A stretch of 64,000 nt of DNA, from NCBI GenBank assembly GCA_016185205.1, contig JACPOA010000011.1:1-64000 (forward strand), read 5' to 3'. Source of the stretch: Hyphomicrobiales bacterium (GTDB lineage Bacteria > Pseudomonadota > Alphaproteobacteria > Rhizobiales > Xanthobacteraceae). A program made the translations under genes and the position numbers. The notes beneath the pieces are model-generated. The model worked only from the letters and a program-made list of their open reading frames with translations. It was not told the origin of the DNA and ran no database searches. This document shows positions 1 through 8,941 of the stretch, piece after piece; positions within the stretch are counted from its first letter, which is position 1; every line of letters begins with the position of its first letter.

Positions 1-729
1 GGCCATCGCCTTGTAGTCGAAACCCCTGACCAGCGTCGGCTTCACCACCTCGAAATAAGGCGAGATGTCGAAATCGCGCGGGGCATAGAGCGAGGAATGG
101 CGGATTTCCAGGATGTCCTGCCAGGCCGCCTCGCTGGCCGCGCGCGCCACCTTGGGCAGGATCGGATAGCGCACGGTCTCGAAGGCCTGCGCGATCAGCG
201 CCGAGCAGATGATACGGGTCGGCTGGCCGGAGCCGAGCGACATCATGCGCCGCCGCCAGCGCTGCGGCACCGGCAGCGGCAACAGATAGCGCAGCAGGTC
301 GATGATGTTCTTGAGGTCGTAGTCGAAGCCGATGCGCTCGGCCGCGTAAGCGCAGACGCGCGCGCGATCGTCCTCGATCAGGCCGGCCGGCCGGCAGATG
401 CGGGTGTGGAAGCGGGAATATTTCGACAGCGGCGCCGCCACCACGCCTTGCCCGATATTGGCCTCCACCAGCACCAGCGGCTCGCCCTCCTCGGTGACGC
501 GATCGCCGATCGGCCCGACATAGAGCGCGGCATGCGACCAGGTCGACTGCGTGAGGTATTTGATCACGCCGGAAATGTGATTGTTGCCTTCGACCAGCAG
601 CACGTCGCCGGGCCGCAGCGTCGCCCGCAATAAGTCGGGATCGCTCGGCGTGAACGGCTCGTAGCCTTTCACCGGCTTTTCCAGATAGTGGGCGAGAAAC
701 CGCCCGACCTCATCTGCCATCCAACTCAT
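1..729 (-). CDS. YiiX/YebB-like NlpC/P60-type cysteine hydrolase, partial (runs off window)
   Basis: Reverse strand read by eye from ATG at 729: MSWMADEVGRFLAHYLEKPVKGYEPFTPSDPDLLRATLRPGDVLLVEGNNHISGVIKYLTQSTWSHAALYVG...; open to window edge, so absent from the ORF track. Confidence 0.75.
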   Translation of the reverse strand, partial: MSWMADEVGRFLAHYLEKPVKGYEPFTPSDPDLLRATLRPGDVLLVEGNNHISGVIKYLTQSTWSHAALYVGPIGDRVTEEGEPLVLVEANIGQGVVAAPLSKYSRFHTRICRPAGLIEDDRARVCAYAAERIGFDYDLKNIIDLLRYLLPLPVPQRWRRRMMSLGSGQPTRIICSALIAQAFETVRYPILPKVARAASEAAWQDILEIRHSSLYAPRDFDISPYFEVVKPTLVRGFDYKAMA

Positions 730-861
730 GCCGCACGGTCCTTGACGTCAGTTCTTGACGTCCAAGTTCGACGTTACGTTCCACGCGCGGTCGTTTCGTT
801 CGCACGGCTTGTTGCGCAAGCGTCAAATTGAAAGCGCCTAATGTGCGCTCTCATTCATAAG

Positions 862-887
862 TTCGGGGCAAACCATGGGTGGGTTAC
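862..887 (-). promoter_or_regulatory. ECF-sigma (SigF/NrsF-type) promoter, GTAACC-N16-CGAA
   Basis: Reverse complement GTAACC CACCCATGGTTTGCCC CGAA; one of four sites with identical 16-bp spacing. Confidence 0.75.
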
Positions 888-1049
888 ACGTTCAGCAGGG
901 CATGATGGATATATTTTAGAGGGGGCCAACGGATGTTTTGGCGAAACAGAGCCGCACCGAGGTGCGCAAAGCTGTCCGCCGGCAATGCAAGTATCCACCC
1001 TCAGCGCAGAAAATGATTGCGCAAACTTGAAGTTAAGTTTCGCAAGTTC

Positions 1050-1073
1050 GAGGCCGCCACTTGAGGCGGCCTC
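1050..1073 (-). terminator. Hairpin terminator-like
   Basis: GAGGCCGCC...GGCGGCCTC inverted repeat just downstream of the minus gene ending at 1112. Confidence 0.4.
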
Positions 1074-1111
1074 TTGACTTGGTCAGTTCCAGGCATTGGG
1101 TGGGTATTATC

Positions 1112-1429
1112 CTAACGCTGGCTACGGATTGAGAAGTCCCTGTCTGCGGGACTGACGACATAAGGGGCGTCAGAATAAGGGGCGTCATACGCGTAGGACG
1201 ACTCTGCCTTTTGCGCTGCTCCAGATCGCCGAGCCGCGGCCGACGGCTTTCGCACCGCATCCGTATGCCCCAGAATAGAGAAGTGCTCACGTTGCAGGCT
1301 CGCCCGAACGTTTGGCGATGAATCTGTATAGGCCCCGGTCTGGGCACTCGCAGGGCCGGCGAAGCTAAGCGCTCCACCTGCCAGGGTCAGCGCAAGCCCG
1401 AGAATAACTAGGGTGTTGGATTTTGACAT
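1112..1429 (-). CDS. Small secreted hypothetical protein
   Basis: 105 aa with N-terminal signal peptide (MSKSNTLVILGLALTLAGGALSFAGPASAQ); ECF-type promoter upstream. Confidence 0.65.
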   Translation of the reverse strand: MSKSNTLVILGLALTLAGGALSFAGPASAQTGAYTDSSPNVRASLQREHFSILGHTDAVRKPSAAARRSGAAQKAESSYAYDAPYSDAPYVVSPADRDFSIRSQR

Positions 1430-1507
1430 TTTTTGCTCCTCTATTCATCGCGCGTTATTGCCGATGATTCAGCTCGAAAGCGCCTGATGTTCGCTCTCAT
1501 TCATAAG

Positions 1508-1533
1508 TTCGGAGCAGGACGCTGGCGGGTTAC
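1508..1533 (-). promoter_or_regulatory. ECF-sigma promoter, GTAACC-N16-CGAA
   Basis: Reverse complement GTAACC CGCCAGCGTCCTGCTC CGAA upstream of 1112..1429. Confidence 0.8.
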
Positions 1534-1732
1534 AGGTTACAAAGATATTTTGTGGTTATGCTCACGCACGGCTGGCGACGCAGAACCGCATGCAAGCGAT
1601 TGCCGGCCTTTCACGGCGGCCCGTCCACCACGCAGGCGGCCCATTACGGCATGCGAAATCCCGCGCAGGCCGTGGCGTGAGTAAAATGGCAGTATCGGGA
1701 TCAGGCGGCCGGAATGGCTAGCACGCGCAGCA

Positions 1733-1835
1733 GCGCGCATCGGGCGCAGCGCCACGGAGGCGGAGGGATCTTATGCAGGAGGCGCTGATGGCAATCCACA
1801 GCCGGCGTCACACCTACGATCCGAGCGAGGCGTAA
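1733..1835 (+). pseudogene. Fossil fragment of ECF sigma factor, frameshifted
   Basis: ARIGRSATEAE / (+1) / DLMQEALMAIHSRRHTYDPSEA* matches ARIGRSATEAEDLTQDALMAIHTRRHTYDPAAP of the intact sigma at 3477..4049, in opposite orientation. Confidence 0.85.
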
Positions 1836-2169
1836 GTGCGGGCGGGTGTATTCATGTCGTCGCGGCTCATTCAATTGAATGGGACGACCGTCAATGCGGG
1901 CGGGCTGTTAGAGTTCTGCAGATATATCCAGCTAGCGTCGCCGACAAGCTGGCCACCCGGGACGGGTCATCAACAGACGAGGCCGACGGTGAGTTTGCCA
2001 AGCAGTAGGCACCATTCGAGGCCTTCGTGGGAACTTTTGCGCCTGGCAATCGCTTGACTGCCCGCGGGGGAATTTCCTTAAGGCTGGATTCTCCACCTTC
2101 GCGGGGAATGACCCGTCCGTGTCATCGCCCGGCTTGACCGCTCACAGAACGTAAAATTTAAGAATAGAC

Positions 2170-2200
2170 GGTACCCGGGCAAAGGGAGCGCCCGGGTACC
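2170..2200 (-). terminator. Hairpin terminator-like
   Basis: GGTACCCGGGC-aaagggagc-GCCCGGGTACC perfect 11-bp stem just downstream of minus gene ending at 2213. Confidence 0.5.
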
Positions 2201-2212
2201 GCTCTGCTCGCT

Positions 2213-2494
2213 TTATTGGAAATTTGCGTTTACCTCAGGGTCAAGCTTTATGGTCTTCATATACATTTTCCCGTTTATCATTATCATAGCCGTGTGGGTC
2301 GTATCGGTGTGGCCCACAACCTCCATATAGCCGGGAGGCACCGTATTTCCGTGCTTGTGCTTCATCACTTTCATTTCGCCCTTCGGGGTAACAAGAATTG
2401 CTGACCCGTCCTGCAGCTTCTGAGCGGCAGCAGGCGTGATGCTCGCAACCGCGAGCGCAGCCGCCACCAGTGCTCCTCTAAACAAAACAGACAT
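2213..2494 (-). CDS. Small secreted hypothetical protein
   Basis: MSVLFRGALVAAALAVASITPAAAQ signal peptide; the ORF-track start at 2551 overlaps the promoter, so the internal Met is preferred. Confidence 0.7.
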   Translation of the reverse strand: MSVLFRGALVAAALAVASITPAAAQKLQDGSAILVTPKGEMKVMKHKHGNTVPPGYMEVVGHTDTTHTAMIMINGKMYMKTIKLDPEVNANFQ

Positions 2495-2553
2495 TTCATT
2501 CTCCCATGTTGGTCTTAGGTTCGAAAGCGAGCGATGTGCGCTCTCACTCATAG

Positions 2554-2579
2554 TTCGGAGTAGGATGCGGGCCGGTTAC
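2554..2579 (-). promoter_or_regulatory. ECF-sigma promoter, GTAACC-N16-CGAA
   Basis: Reverse complement GTAACC GGCCCGCATCCTACTC CGAA upstream of 2213..2494. Confidence 0.8.
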
Positions 2580-2838
2580 AGTCACGGAAATATTTAGTGG
2601 CAATACTCACGCACGGCTTGGCGACGAAGCTGCTGTGCTGGTAAGCCATTCCGACTGCCCTATCCCGACACTACCTGTTTAAATATAACCCACAAGCAGC
2701 GCCGCATGCAAGCAATTACCGGCCTTCCACGTCGACCCGTCCACCACGCCAGCGGTCCGTGGCGGCATGCGATAAAGGCCGCGCAGACTGCGGGCCACGT
2801 CGAAGCCGGTGACATCGGGATCAGGCGGCCAAAATGGC

Positions 2839-3480
2839 TTACCAGCGCATGAGCTTTGGCCCGAGTCTCCAGCCGGCAAAGGTGCACAGGGCGATTGTCC
2901 CGCCATACCACAGCGCAAAGAAAGGCACCGAGTCATCGGCGCAATGAACAGCGTAACCGATTGCGCTCACGCAGCCCGCGACCAGACCGGCGAATGCGCC
3001 AGTGCGCGCGAGGTCGGTCGGCGCCATCTGGCGCACCGCCCAGACGATCACGGAAAACGGCACGATGGCGATGAGTGGGATCGATATGACGCATTCTAGC
3101 CACTCGTCTCCGAGAATTGTCCAATGTCCATGATAGCTCGGTGCGAATGTGTGGCTCAGTACGGCAAGCAGCATGACGGCGATAAATGGCAACACCACCA
3201 AGGTGACCGACGACCGTCGTTCCCCGCCCGGGCGGGTCAGCCTGATCAGGTAGATTGACGCCGGGACAAGGATGATGGCCGTAACGGCCACCTTCAAGAG
3301 CGCTGGGATAAAAGCTGCTACGGTTGTCAGGCCCGCGCGCGGGCCAAGCACAAAGAACACGATTCCCACAGCTACCGCGGCGCCCGCCGCGACCGCCATA
3401 CTGATGTTGCGCACGATCTGCCGATGGTCGACAGGCTCGACATTCGTGCTGAGCATGGCAATCAGGTCATCTGTCTTCAT
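2839..3480 (-). CDS. NrsF/DUF1109 family membrane anti-sigma protein
   Basis: 213 aa with multiple TM segments; overlaps the ECF sigma gene by 4 nt; conserved Cys near WLECV and VHCAD. Confidence 0.8.
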   Translation of the reverse strand: MKTDDLIAMLSTNVEPVDHRQIVRNISMAVAAGAAVAVGIVFFVLGPRAGLTTVAAFIPALLKVAVTAIILVPASIYLIRLTRPGGERRSSVTLVVLPFIAVMLLAVLSHTFAPSYHGHWTILGDEWLECVISIPLIAIVPFSVIVWAVRQMAPTDLARTGAFAGLVAGCVSAIGYAVHCADDSVPFFALWYGGTIALCTFAGWRLGPKLMRW

Positions 3481-4049
3481 AGGCGCCCCTTCCGAGCAAC
3501 CGAAGTAACCAAGGCCTTCAATCCTCTATGCACGCTGACTTTTACGTCCGATTCCGACATGCCGCACTGGCTGGCCGCTTCGGCCACGCTCAAGCCATCC
3601 AGTTTCACCAACTGGATCGTGCGCCGCATTTTATCCGGCAGTTGGCCCAGAAGCCTATTGAGATCGTATGCACTTTCGCTGCCAACATGATCGTCCTGCG
3701 CCATGATTTCTTCGGCATCGTCGATGGGTAGATCCTTCATTGACGCATGTGTGTGGCGCAGATGGTCGATCAGCTTATAGCGCGCAATGGCGTGTACCCA
3801 TGGCATCAAAGGCGCGGCCGGATCGTAGGTGTGACGCCGGGTGTGGATTGCCATCAGTGCATCCTGGGTAAGGTCCTCCGCCTCTGTGGCGCTGCGCCCA
3901 ATGCGCGCAAGCCTGCCCTTATAATAGGCGCGTAGGTTGGCACTGAGCCGACTGAGCAGGGTACGGTACGCCGCCGCGTCGCCGCGAAGGCTCGCCCTCA
4001 TCAGCGCCCTGAGATCAGCCTCGTTCGCCACCATGTACTCTTTCCTCAT
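3477..4049 (-). CDS. ECF-type RNA polymerase sigma factor
   Basis: 190 aa, sigma-70 region 2 (EDLTQDALMAIHTRRHTYDP...PWVHAIARYKLIDHLR) and region 4 (LPDKMRRTIQLVKLDGLSVAEAA). Confidence 0.93.
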   Translation of the reverse strand: MRKEYMVANEADLRALMRASLRGDAAAYRTLLSRLSANLRAYYKGRLARIGRSATEAEDLTQDALMAIHTRRHTYDPAAPLMPWVHAIARYKLIDHLRHTHASMKDLPIDDAEEIMAQDDHVGSESAYDLNRLLGQLPDKMRRTIQLVKLDGLSVAEAASQCGMSESDVKVSVHRGLKALVTSVARKGRL

Positions 4050-4051
4050 AG

Positions 4052-4077
4052 TTCGTAAGCGAACGGGTTTCGGTTAC
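4052..4077 (-). promoter_or_regulatory. ECF-sigma promoter, GTAACC-N16-CGAA (autoregulatory)
   Basis: Reverse complement GTAACC GAAACCCGTTCGCTTA CGAA immediately upstream of sigma gene start. Confidence 0.8.
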
Positions 4078-4425
4078 AAAATATTTTCGTTCCGCGCACG
4101 CATGACCGATCTACTGGCGACGCCAACTTCTTGGCCCGCAGCTTTTCAGTGCCGACGACGGTGCCGCAGCTAGACGTTACGCCAGTGGATTTTGCTGTAA
4201 TTGCGCTTTGTCAAATCCGCCGACCACAAAAAAGGCCGGTGACTGAGTTTTGAGTGCCTATTTTTTAGGCTGATATCCGCGCCTTTATGACCTGCTTATA
4301 GCTTCGCATTGATTTTCCAATCGAATTCCTATGAGACCCCCACAGATTCCGAGCTGTGGTAGGCGCCGACGCGTGGCACGCGATTTGCGCAGCAATAGCG
4401 CGAGATTGATCAGGCCTGCCGGGAG

Positions 4426-4755
4426 ATGAAAATGCGTACACACCTCATCGCCACTGCGATTGTGTCGGCGATGTTGTTCGCCACATCGGCTTCTGCGACG
4501 ATCGTCCTCAACGACGACATTGGCGGCAAAATGGAGGAGTACACCGCCCGTTTTCAGCAGACGCAAGATTCGGGCCAAACTGTCATCATTGATGGGACAT
4601 GCTTATCGGCCTGCACAATGGTTCTGGGCTTAGGGCCCCGCGCGCAGCATCCGTCTCACGCGAGAAGCGCACCGTCGGCAGACGTCAAGCGCTCGGCAAA
4701 GACTCGCGCCGCGCCAGCTTTGAGGCGCGATGAAGAACTTCGGCCGCTCCAGTAA
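4426..4755 (+). pseudogene. Frameshifted periplasmic hypothetical protein remnant
   Basis: Signal peptide then SATIVLNDDIGGKMEEYTARFQQTQDSGQTVIIDGTCLSACTMVLGL; afterwards the sense continues in another frame (SIRLTREAHRR). Confidence 0.5.
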
Positions 4756-5083
4756 CGCTCTAAGTAAGAATACTTAGTCATAAACAATCGTTTGCTTGTA
4801 ACCGACTTCTCGCCAGCTCCGAATTCATACGTATAGAAGCGTACGACAGCGCTTCCTGGTAGACGGCGCCGGCCAGCGCTACGTACCACTCGCTTGGCAA
4901 GGTGACCCACCAAGTGGGCATCATCAAAAGGGTGTTCTACAATTTACGGCGCCAGCAGAGATGCCGAAGTCTGTCGAATTGCAAATCAAAGGTGTTGGCG
5001 GAGTGGCAACCAGAACGTTCCGATGGGAGGTCGAGTAGCGGTCGGCACCCGTAAGTCTTCGGCGCCCGCATTGCAAAACCAAA

Positions 5084-6448
5084 ATGACCTTAAGCCTCAC
5101 ATTCCTGGGCGGCGTCGGTACGGTCACCGGATCGAAGTATCTTGTCGAACACGAGCGGCATCGCATTCTCGTGGACTGCGGGTTGTTCCAAGGTTTCAAG
5201 GCGCTGCGCCTGAAGAACTGGGCGCCATTTCCGGTCGAGCCACGCAGTATCGAATCCATCATCCTGACGCACGCGCATATTGATCACTCGGGCTACCTCC
5301 CACTGCTGGTCAAACAGGGATTCGCGGGGCGCATCCTTTGTTCCAAGGCAACTGCCGATCTATGCGAAATCCTTCTGCCCGATGCCGGACACCTCCAGGA
5401 GAAGGATGCCGAGTTCGCCAATCGCCATGGCTTTTCGAAGCACAAGCCTGCGCTACCGCTTTACACGCTCAAGGACGCACAGAAAGTTCTTGAGCACTTA
5501 ACGCCTGTCGCCTTTGATCAAGATCGCACGCTTACCAGCGGAGGTCGTATCCGGCTTCGCCATGCCGGCCATATTCTAGGAGCCGCCACGGTCCAACTCG
5601 ATTGGGCAGGCAGTACGATCGTCTTTTCCGGCGACCTCGGACGATACGCCGATCCAATCATGTTCGATCCGGCGCCGATTGAACGGACCGATTACCTGCT
5701 GGTCGAATCGACCTATGGCGACCGCCGCCACGACAAGCGCGATCCCGCCGATGCTCTAGCCGAGATTGTCGAAACGACGATCGGACGCGGCGGTACAGTG
5801 GTCATCCCGGCTTTCGCGGTCGGGCGGGCGCAAAGCCTGATGTATCACCTCCAGCGCCTGAAATCGGCGGGCCGGCTGTCGAACGTTCCGGTCTTCCTCG
5901 ATAGTCCCATGGCGCAAGACGCCAGCGATATCTTCTGCGCAAACGTCAAAGACCAGAAGCTTCCACCGGCGGAGTGCCGCCGGTCTTGCGCCGTCGCGCA
6001 CTACGTCCGAAGCGTCGAGGAATCAAAGGCACTCACCGCCAATCCGATGCCAAAAGTGATCATCTCGGCGAGCGGAATGGCGACCGGTGGACGGGTGCTC
6101 CACCATATCAAGCGGTTTGCCCCCGACCCCAAAAACACCATTCTGTTTGCCGGGTTTCAAGCCGGCGGGACGCGCGGAGCCGCGATGATGGCAGGTGCAA
6201 AAAGCATCAAGATGTACGGCGACCATGTGCCAGTTCGTGCGCAAGTGCATAACCTCGATATGCTGTCGGCCCACGCCGATGCCGACGAAATCCTTCGCTG
6301 GTTGGGCGGTTTTAAGACCCCGCCACGGATGACGTTCATCACGCATGGCGAACCCGCGGCATCCGACGCCTTGCGCCATCGAATCGAGGAAGAGCTTAAG
6401 TGGCCATGCCTGGTCCCGGACCAGGGTCAAAGGGTCGAACTCGCATGA
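5084..6448 (+). CDS. MBL-fold beta-CASP metallo-hydrolase (RNA-processing exonuclease-like)
   Basis: 454 aa; FLGGVGTVTGSKYLVE, THAHIDHSGYLP, VFSGDLGR, SASGMATGGRVLHH motifs. Confidence 0.92.
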   Translation: MTLSLTFLGGVGTVTGSKYLVEHERHRILVDCGLFQGFKALRLKNWAPFPVEPRSIESIILTHAHIDHSGYLPLLVKQGFAGRILCSKATADLCEILLPDAGHLQEKDAEFANRHGFSKHKPALPLYTLKDAQKVLEHLTPVAFDQDRTLTSGGRIRLRHAGHILGAATVQLDWAGSTIVFSGDLGRYADPIMFDPAPIERTDYLLVESTYGDRRHDKRDPADALAEIVETTIGRGGTVVIPAFAVGRAQSLMYHLQRLKSAGRLSNVPVFLDSPMAQDASDIFCANVKDQKLPPAECRRSCAVAHYVRSVEESKALTANPMPKVIISASGMATGGRVLHHIKRFAPDPKNTILFAGFQAGGTRGAAMMAGAKSIKMYGDHVPVRAQVHNLDMLSAHADADEILRWLGGFKTPPRMTFITHGEPAASDALRHRIEEELKWPCLVPDQGQRVELA

Positions 6449-7983
6449 GCAACAACAGACCAGCACCATCGTCCGAAAACGCCACGACGAACACGGTTCG
6501 CGCGCGCCGGCTTGGTCTCGACACGCAATTCGAAGCCGTCGTGTTCATGCACAAAGAATGTCACGTCTGCCGCTCCGAAGGCTTCAGTGCGCATGCGCGT
6601 GTGTTGCTATGCCATGATGGACAGCAGGTGATCGCCACTTTGTATCAGGTCACCGGTAACCTCATCGCGCATAACGAAGCGGCGCTGTCCGAGTCTGCGT
6701 GGAAGCGGCTTGGTCTAAAGGACGGCGATCGTATCGTTGTCACACATCCCGATCCGCTCGATTCCCTGAGTCAGGTGCGTAGCCGCATCTATGGAAACGA
6801 TCTTGGCGAGTCTTCCTTTCACGCGATCATCGAGGATATCGTCGGCGGCAAATATTCCGACATCCATCTGTCATCGTTCATTACCGCCTGCGCGGCGCGC
6901 CCTCTCGATCACAAGGAGATCCTCGCGCTGACCCATGCGATGGTGGAAGCCGGCGAGAGACTGAGATGGCCAGCCGGTATCGTCGTCGACAAGCACAGCG
7001 TCGGCGGGCTTCCTGGAAATCGCACGACGCCTATCATTGTGGCGATCGCCGCCTCGCTCGGCCTCATGATGCCGAAGACCTCCTCGCGGGCGATCACATC
7101 GCCGTCGGGAACGGCCGATACCATGGAGACCATGGCGCCCGTCGATCTCGATACCGCGGCCATTCGGCGCGTGGTCGAGCATGAGGGCGGATGCGTCGTG
7201 TGGGGCGGCGCCGTCAGGTTGAGCCCAGCGGACGACATCCTGATCCGGGTTGAGCGCGCACTCGACCTCGATAGCGAGGGACAGATGATTGCCTCGGTGC
7301 TCTCGAAGAAAATCGCCGCTGGCTCAACCCACCTGGTGCTCGACCTCCCCGTCGGCCCAACCGCGAAGGTGCGCAGCCCCGAAGTAGCCCAAGCCCTTTC
7401 GCAAGGCCTGTCCAGCATTGCCGAGATATTCGGACTGCACACCAAAGTGGTCGTCGGCGACGGCTTGCAGCCGGTCGGTCGAGGCATCGGACCCGCACTT
7501 GAAGCTCGCGATGTTTTAGCCGTTCTGAAAGGCGGGCCGGATGCGCCCGACGACTTGCGACGGAGAGCGATTGCGCTCACCGGCGCGCTCCTCGAACTCG
7601 CAGGCGCCGCTCCCGGCGGCAAAGGCGAGGCCATGGCGGCACGGGAACTCGACAACGGCCGCGCCTGGGCGAAATTCCAGCGTATTTGCGAAGCTCAGGG
7701 CGGAATGCGTGTGCCACCGAAGTCGCAACAGCAACGGCCGATTGCCGCTGAACGACCTGGAAAGGTGCATGCAATCGACAACCGCAGGATTGCGCGACTA
7801 GCCAAATTGGCCGGCGCGCCCGACGACAAGGCGGCCGGTGTCGATCTGCATGTGAAGGTCGGAGATGCGGTTACGGCCGGACAGCCTCTGTGCACCGTCC
7901 ATGCCGACAGCCCGGGGGAACTGGCTTACGCTTTCGATTATGCCGCGTTGAACCCCGACATCATTGCGGTCCACGAGTCATGA
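6445..7983 (+). CDS. Thymidine/AMP phosphorylase family protein (long form)
   Basis: DKHSVGGLPGNRTTPIIVAIAASLG, TSSRAITSPSGTADTMETM motifs; start placed at MSNNRPAP. Confidence 0.88.
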   Translation: MSNNRPAPSSENATTNTVRARRLGLDTQFEAVVFMHKECHVCRSEGFSAHARVLLCHDGQQVIATLYQVTGNLIAHNEAALSESAWKRLGLKDGDRIVVTHPDPLDSLSQVRSRIYGNDLGESSFHAIIEDIVGGKYSDIHLSSFITACAARPLDHKEILALTHAMVEAGERLRWPAGIVVDKHSVGGLPGNRTTPIIVAIAASLGLMMPKTSSRAITSPSGTADTMETMAPVDLDTAAIRRVVEHEGGCVVWGGAVRLSPADDILIRVERALDLDSEGQMIASVLSKKIAAGSTHLVLDLPVGPTAKVRSPEVAQALSQGLSSIAEIFGLHTKVVVGDGLQPVGRGIGPALEARDVLAVLKGGPDAPDDLRRRAIALTGALLELAGAAPGGKGEAMAARELDNGRAWAKFQRICEAQGGMRVPPKSQQQRPIAAERPGKVHAIDNRRIARLAKLAGAPDDKAAGVDLHVKVGDAVTAGQPLCTVHADSPGELAYAFDYAALNPDIIAVHES

Positions 7984-8876
7984 CGGCGTCAATTTTCATC
8001 GCGATGCCGGGCAACGAGGAGGCGGCAGGCGCGTTAGCACAAGCGCACGGCGCCACCACGGGTCAACTCGAATTGCGCGCATTCCCCGACGGGGAAAGCT
8101 ATTTGCGGTTTGGCACCGACCTCTCCAGACAGATGCTCGCGATCGTCTGCACGCTCGATCGTCCAAACGACAAGATCCTGTCTTTGTTGTTTGCGGCAGC
8201 GACAGCGCGCGAGCTTGGCGCCGCCAAGGTTGGGTTGGTCGCGCCCTACCTGGCCTATATGCGGCAGGACCGGCGTTTCAAGCCGGGCGAAGCGGTCACC
8301 TCACGCGAGGTTGCGCAACTGCTGTCGAATTCTTTCGACTGGCTGGTGACCGTCGATCCGCATCTCCACCGCTACGGATCGTTAGGCGAAATCTACCGAA
8401 TTCCAACCAGCGTCGTTCATGCTGCGTCATTGATGGCGGGCTGGATCAGGTCGAACGTCGCCGACGCGCTGATCATCGGCCCCGACAGCGAGAGTGAACA
8501 GTGGGTTTCGACCGTGGCCAAGGATGCCGGCGCGCCCTACACGGTGCTCGAAAAGATTCGCCGGGGCGATCGCGATGTCGAGATTTCCATACGGAACTTA
8601 GGAGACGTCAGCGGACGGACGCCGGTTCTCGTCGACGACATTATTTCAACCGGGCGAACGATGCTGGAAACGGTTCGTCTGCTCAAAGCGCGTGGGGTTG
8701 CCGCGCCGGTTTGTGTCGCCGTGCACGGCCTGTTCGCGGCCGATGCCTATGAAATGCTGATCAAGGCCGGCGCCCGCGTCGTTACATGCAATACGGTGCG
8801 TCACCCCAGCAATGCGATCGATGTGCACGGCGCCCTGGCCGAGGCACTGAAAACGCTGCGCGTGCCCGCCAATTGA
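7980..8876 (+). CDS. Ribose-phosphate pyrophosphokinase family protein
   Basis: ATGA overlap with upstream gene; RAFPDGESYLRF, YMRQDRRFKPGEAVTSREVA, VLVDDIISTGRTM motifs. Confidence 0.92.
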   Translation: MTASIFIAMPGNEEAAGALAQAHGATTGQLELRAFPDGESYLRFGTDLSRQMLAIVCTLDRPNDKILSLLFAAATARELGAAKVGLVAPYLAYMRQDRRFKPGEAVTSREVAQLLSNSFDWLVTVDPHLHRYGSLGEIYRIPTSVVHAASLMAGWIRSNVADALIIGPDSESEQWVSTVAKDAGAPYTVLEKIRRGDRDVEISIRNLGDVSGRTPVLVDDIISTGRTMLETVRLLKARGVAAPVCVAVHGLFAADAYEMLIKAGARVVTCNTVRHPSNAIDVHGALAEALKTLRVPAN

Positions 8877-8941
8877 TGCAGATCATGGTGCGCCGCAAAA
8901 AGGTGGGCTAGACGAAGGGTGTCGCAGCCCGTCGTAAATGA

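Noticed and set aside
841-1077. 78-aa plus ORF
   Set aside because: Overlaps the minus-strand promoter region and a terminator-like hairpin; no coding signature
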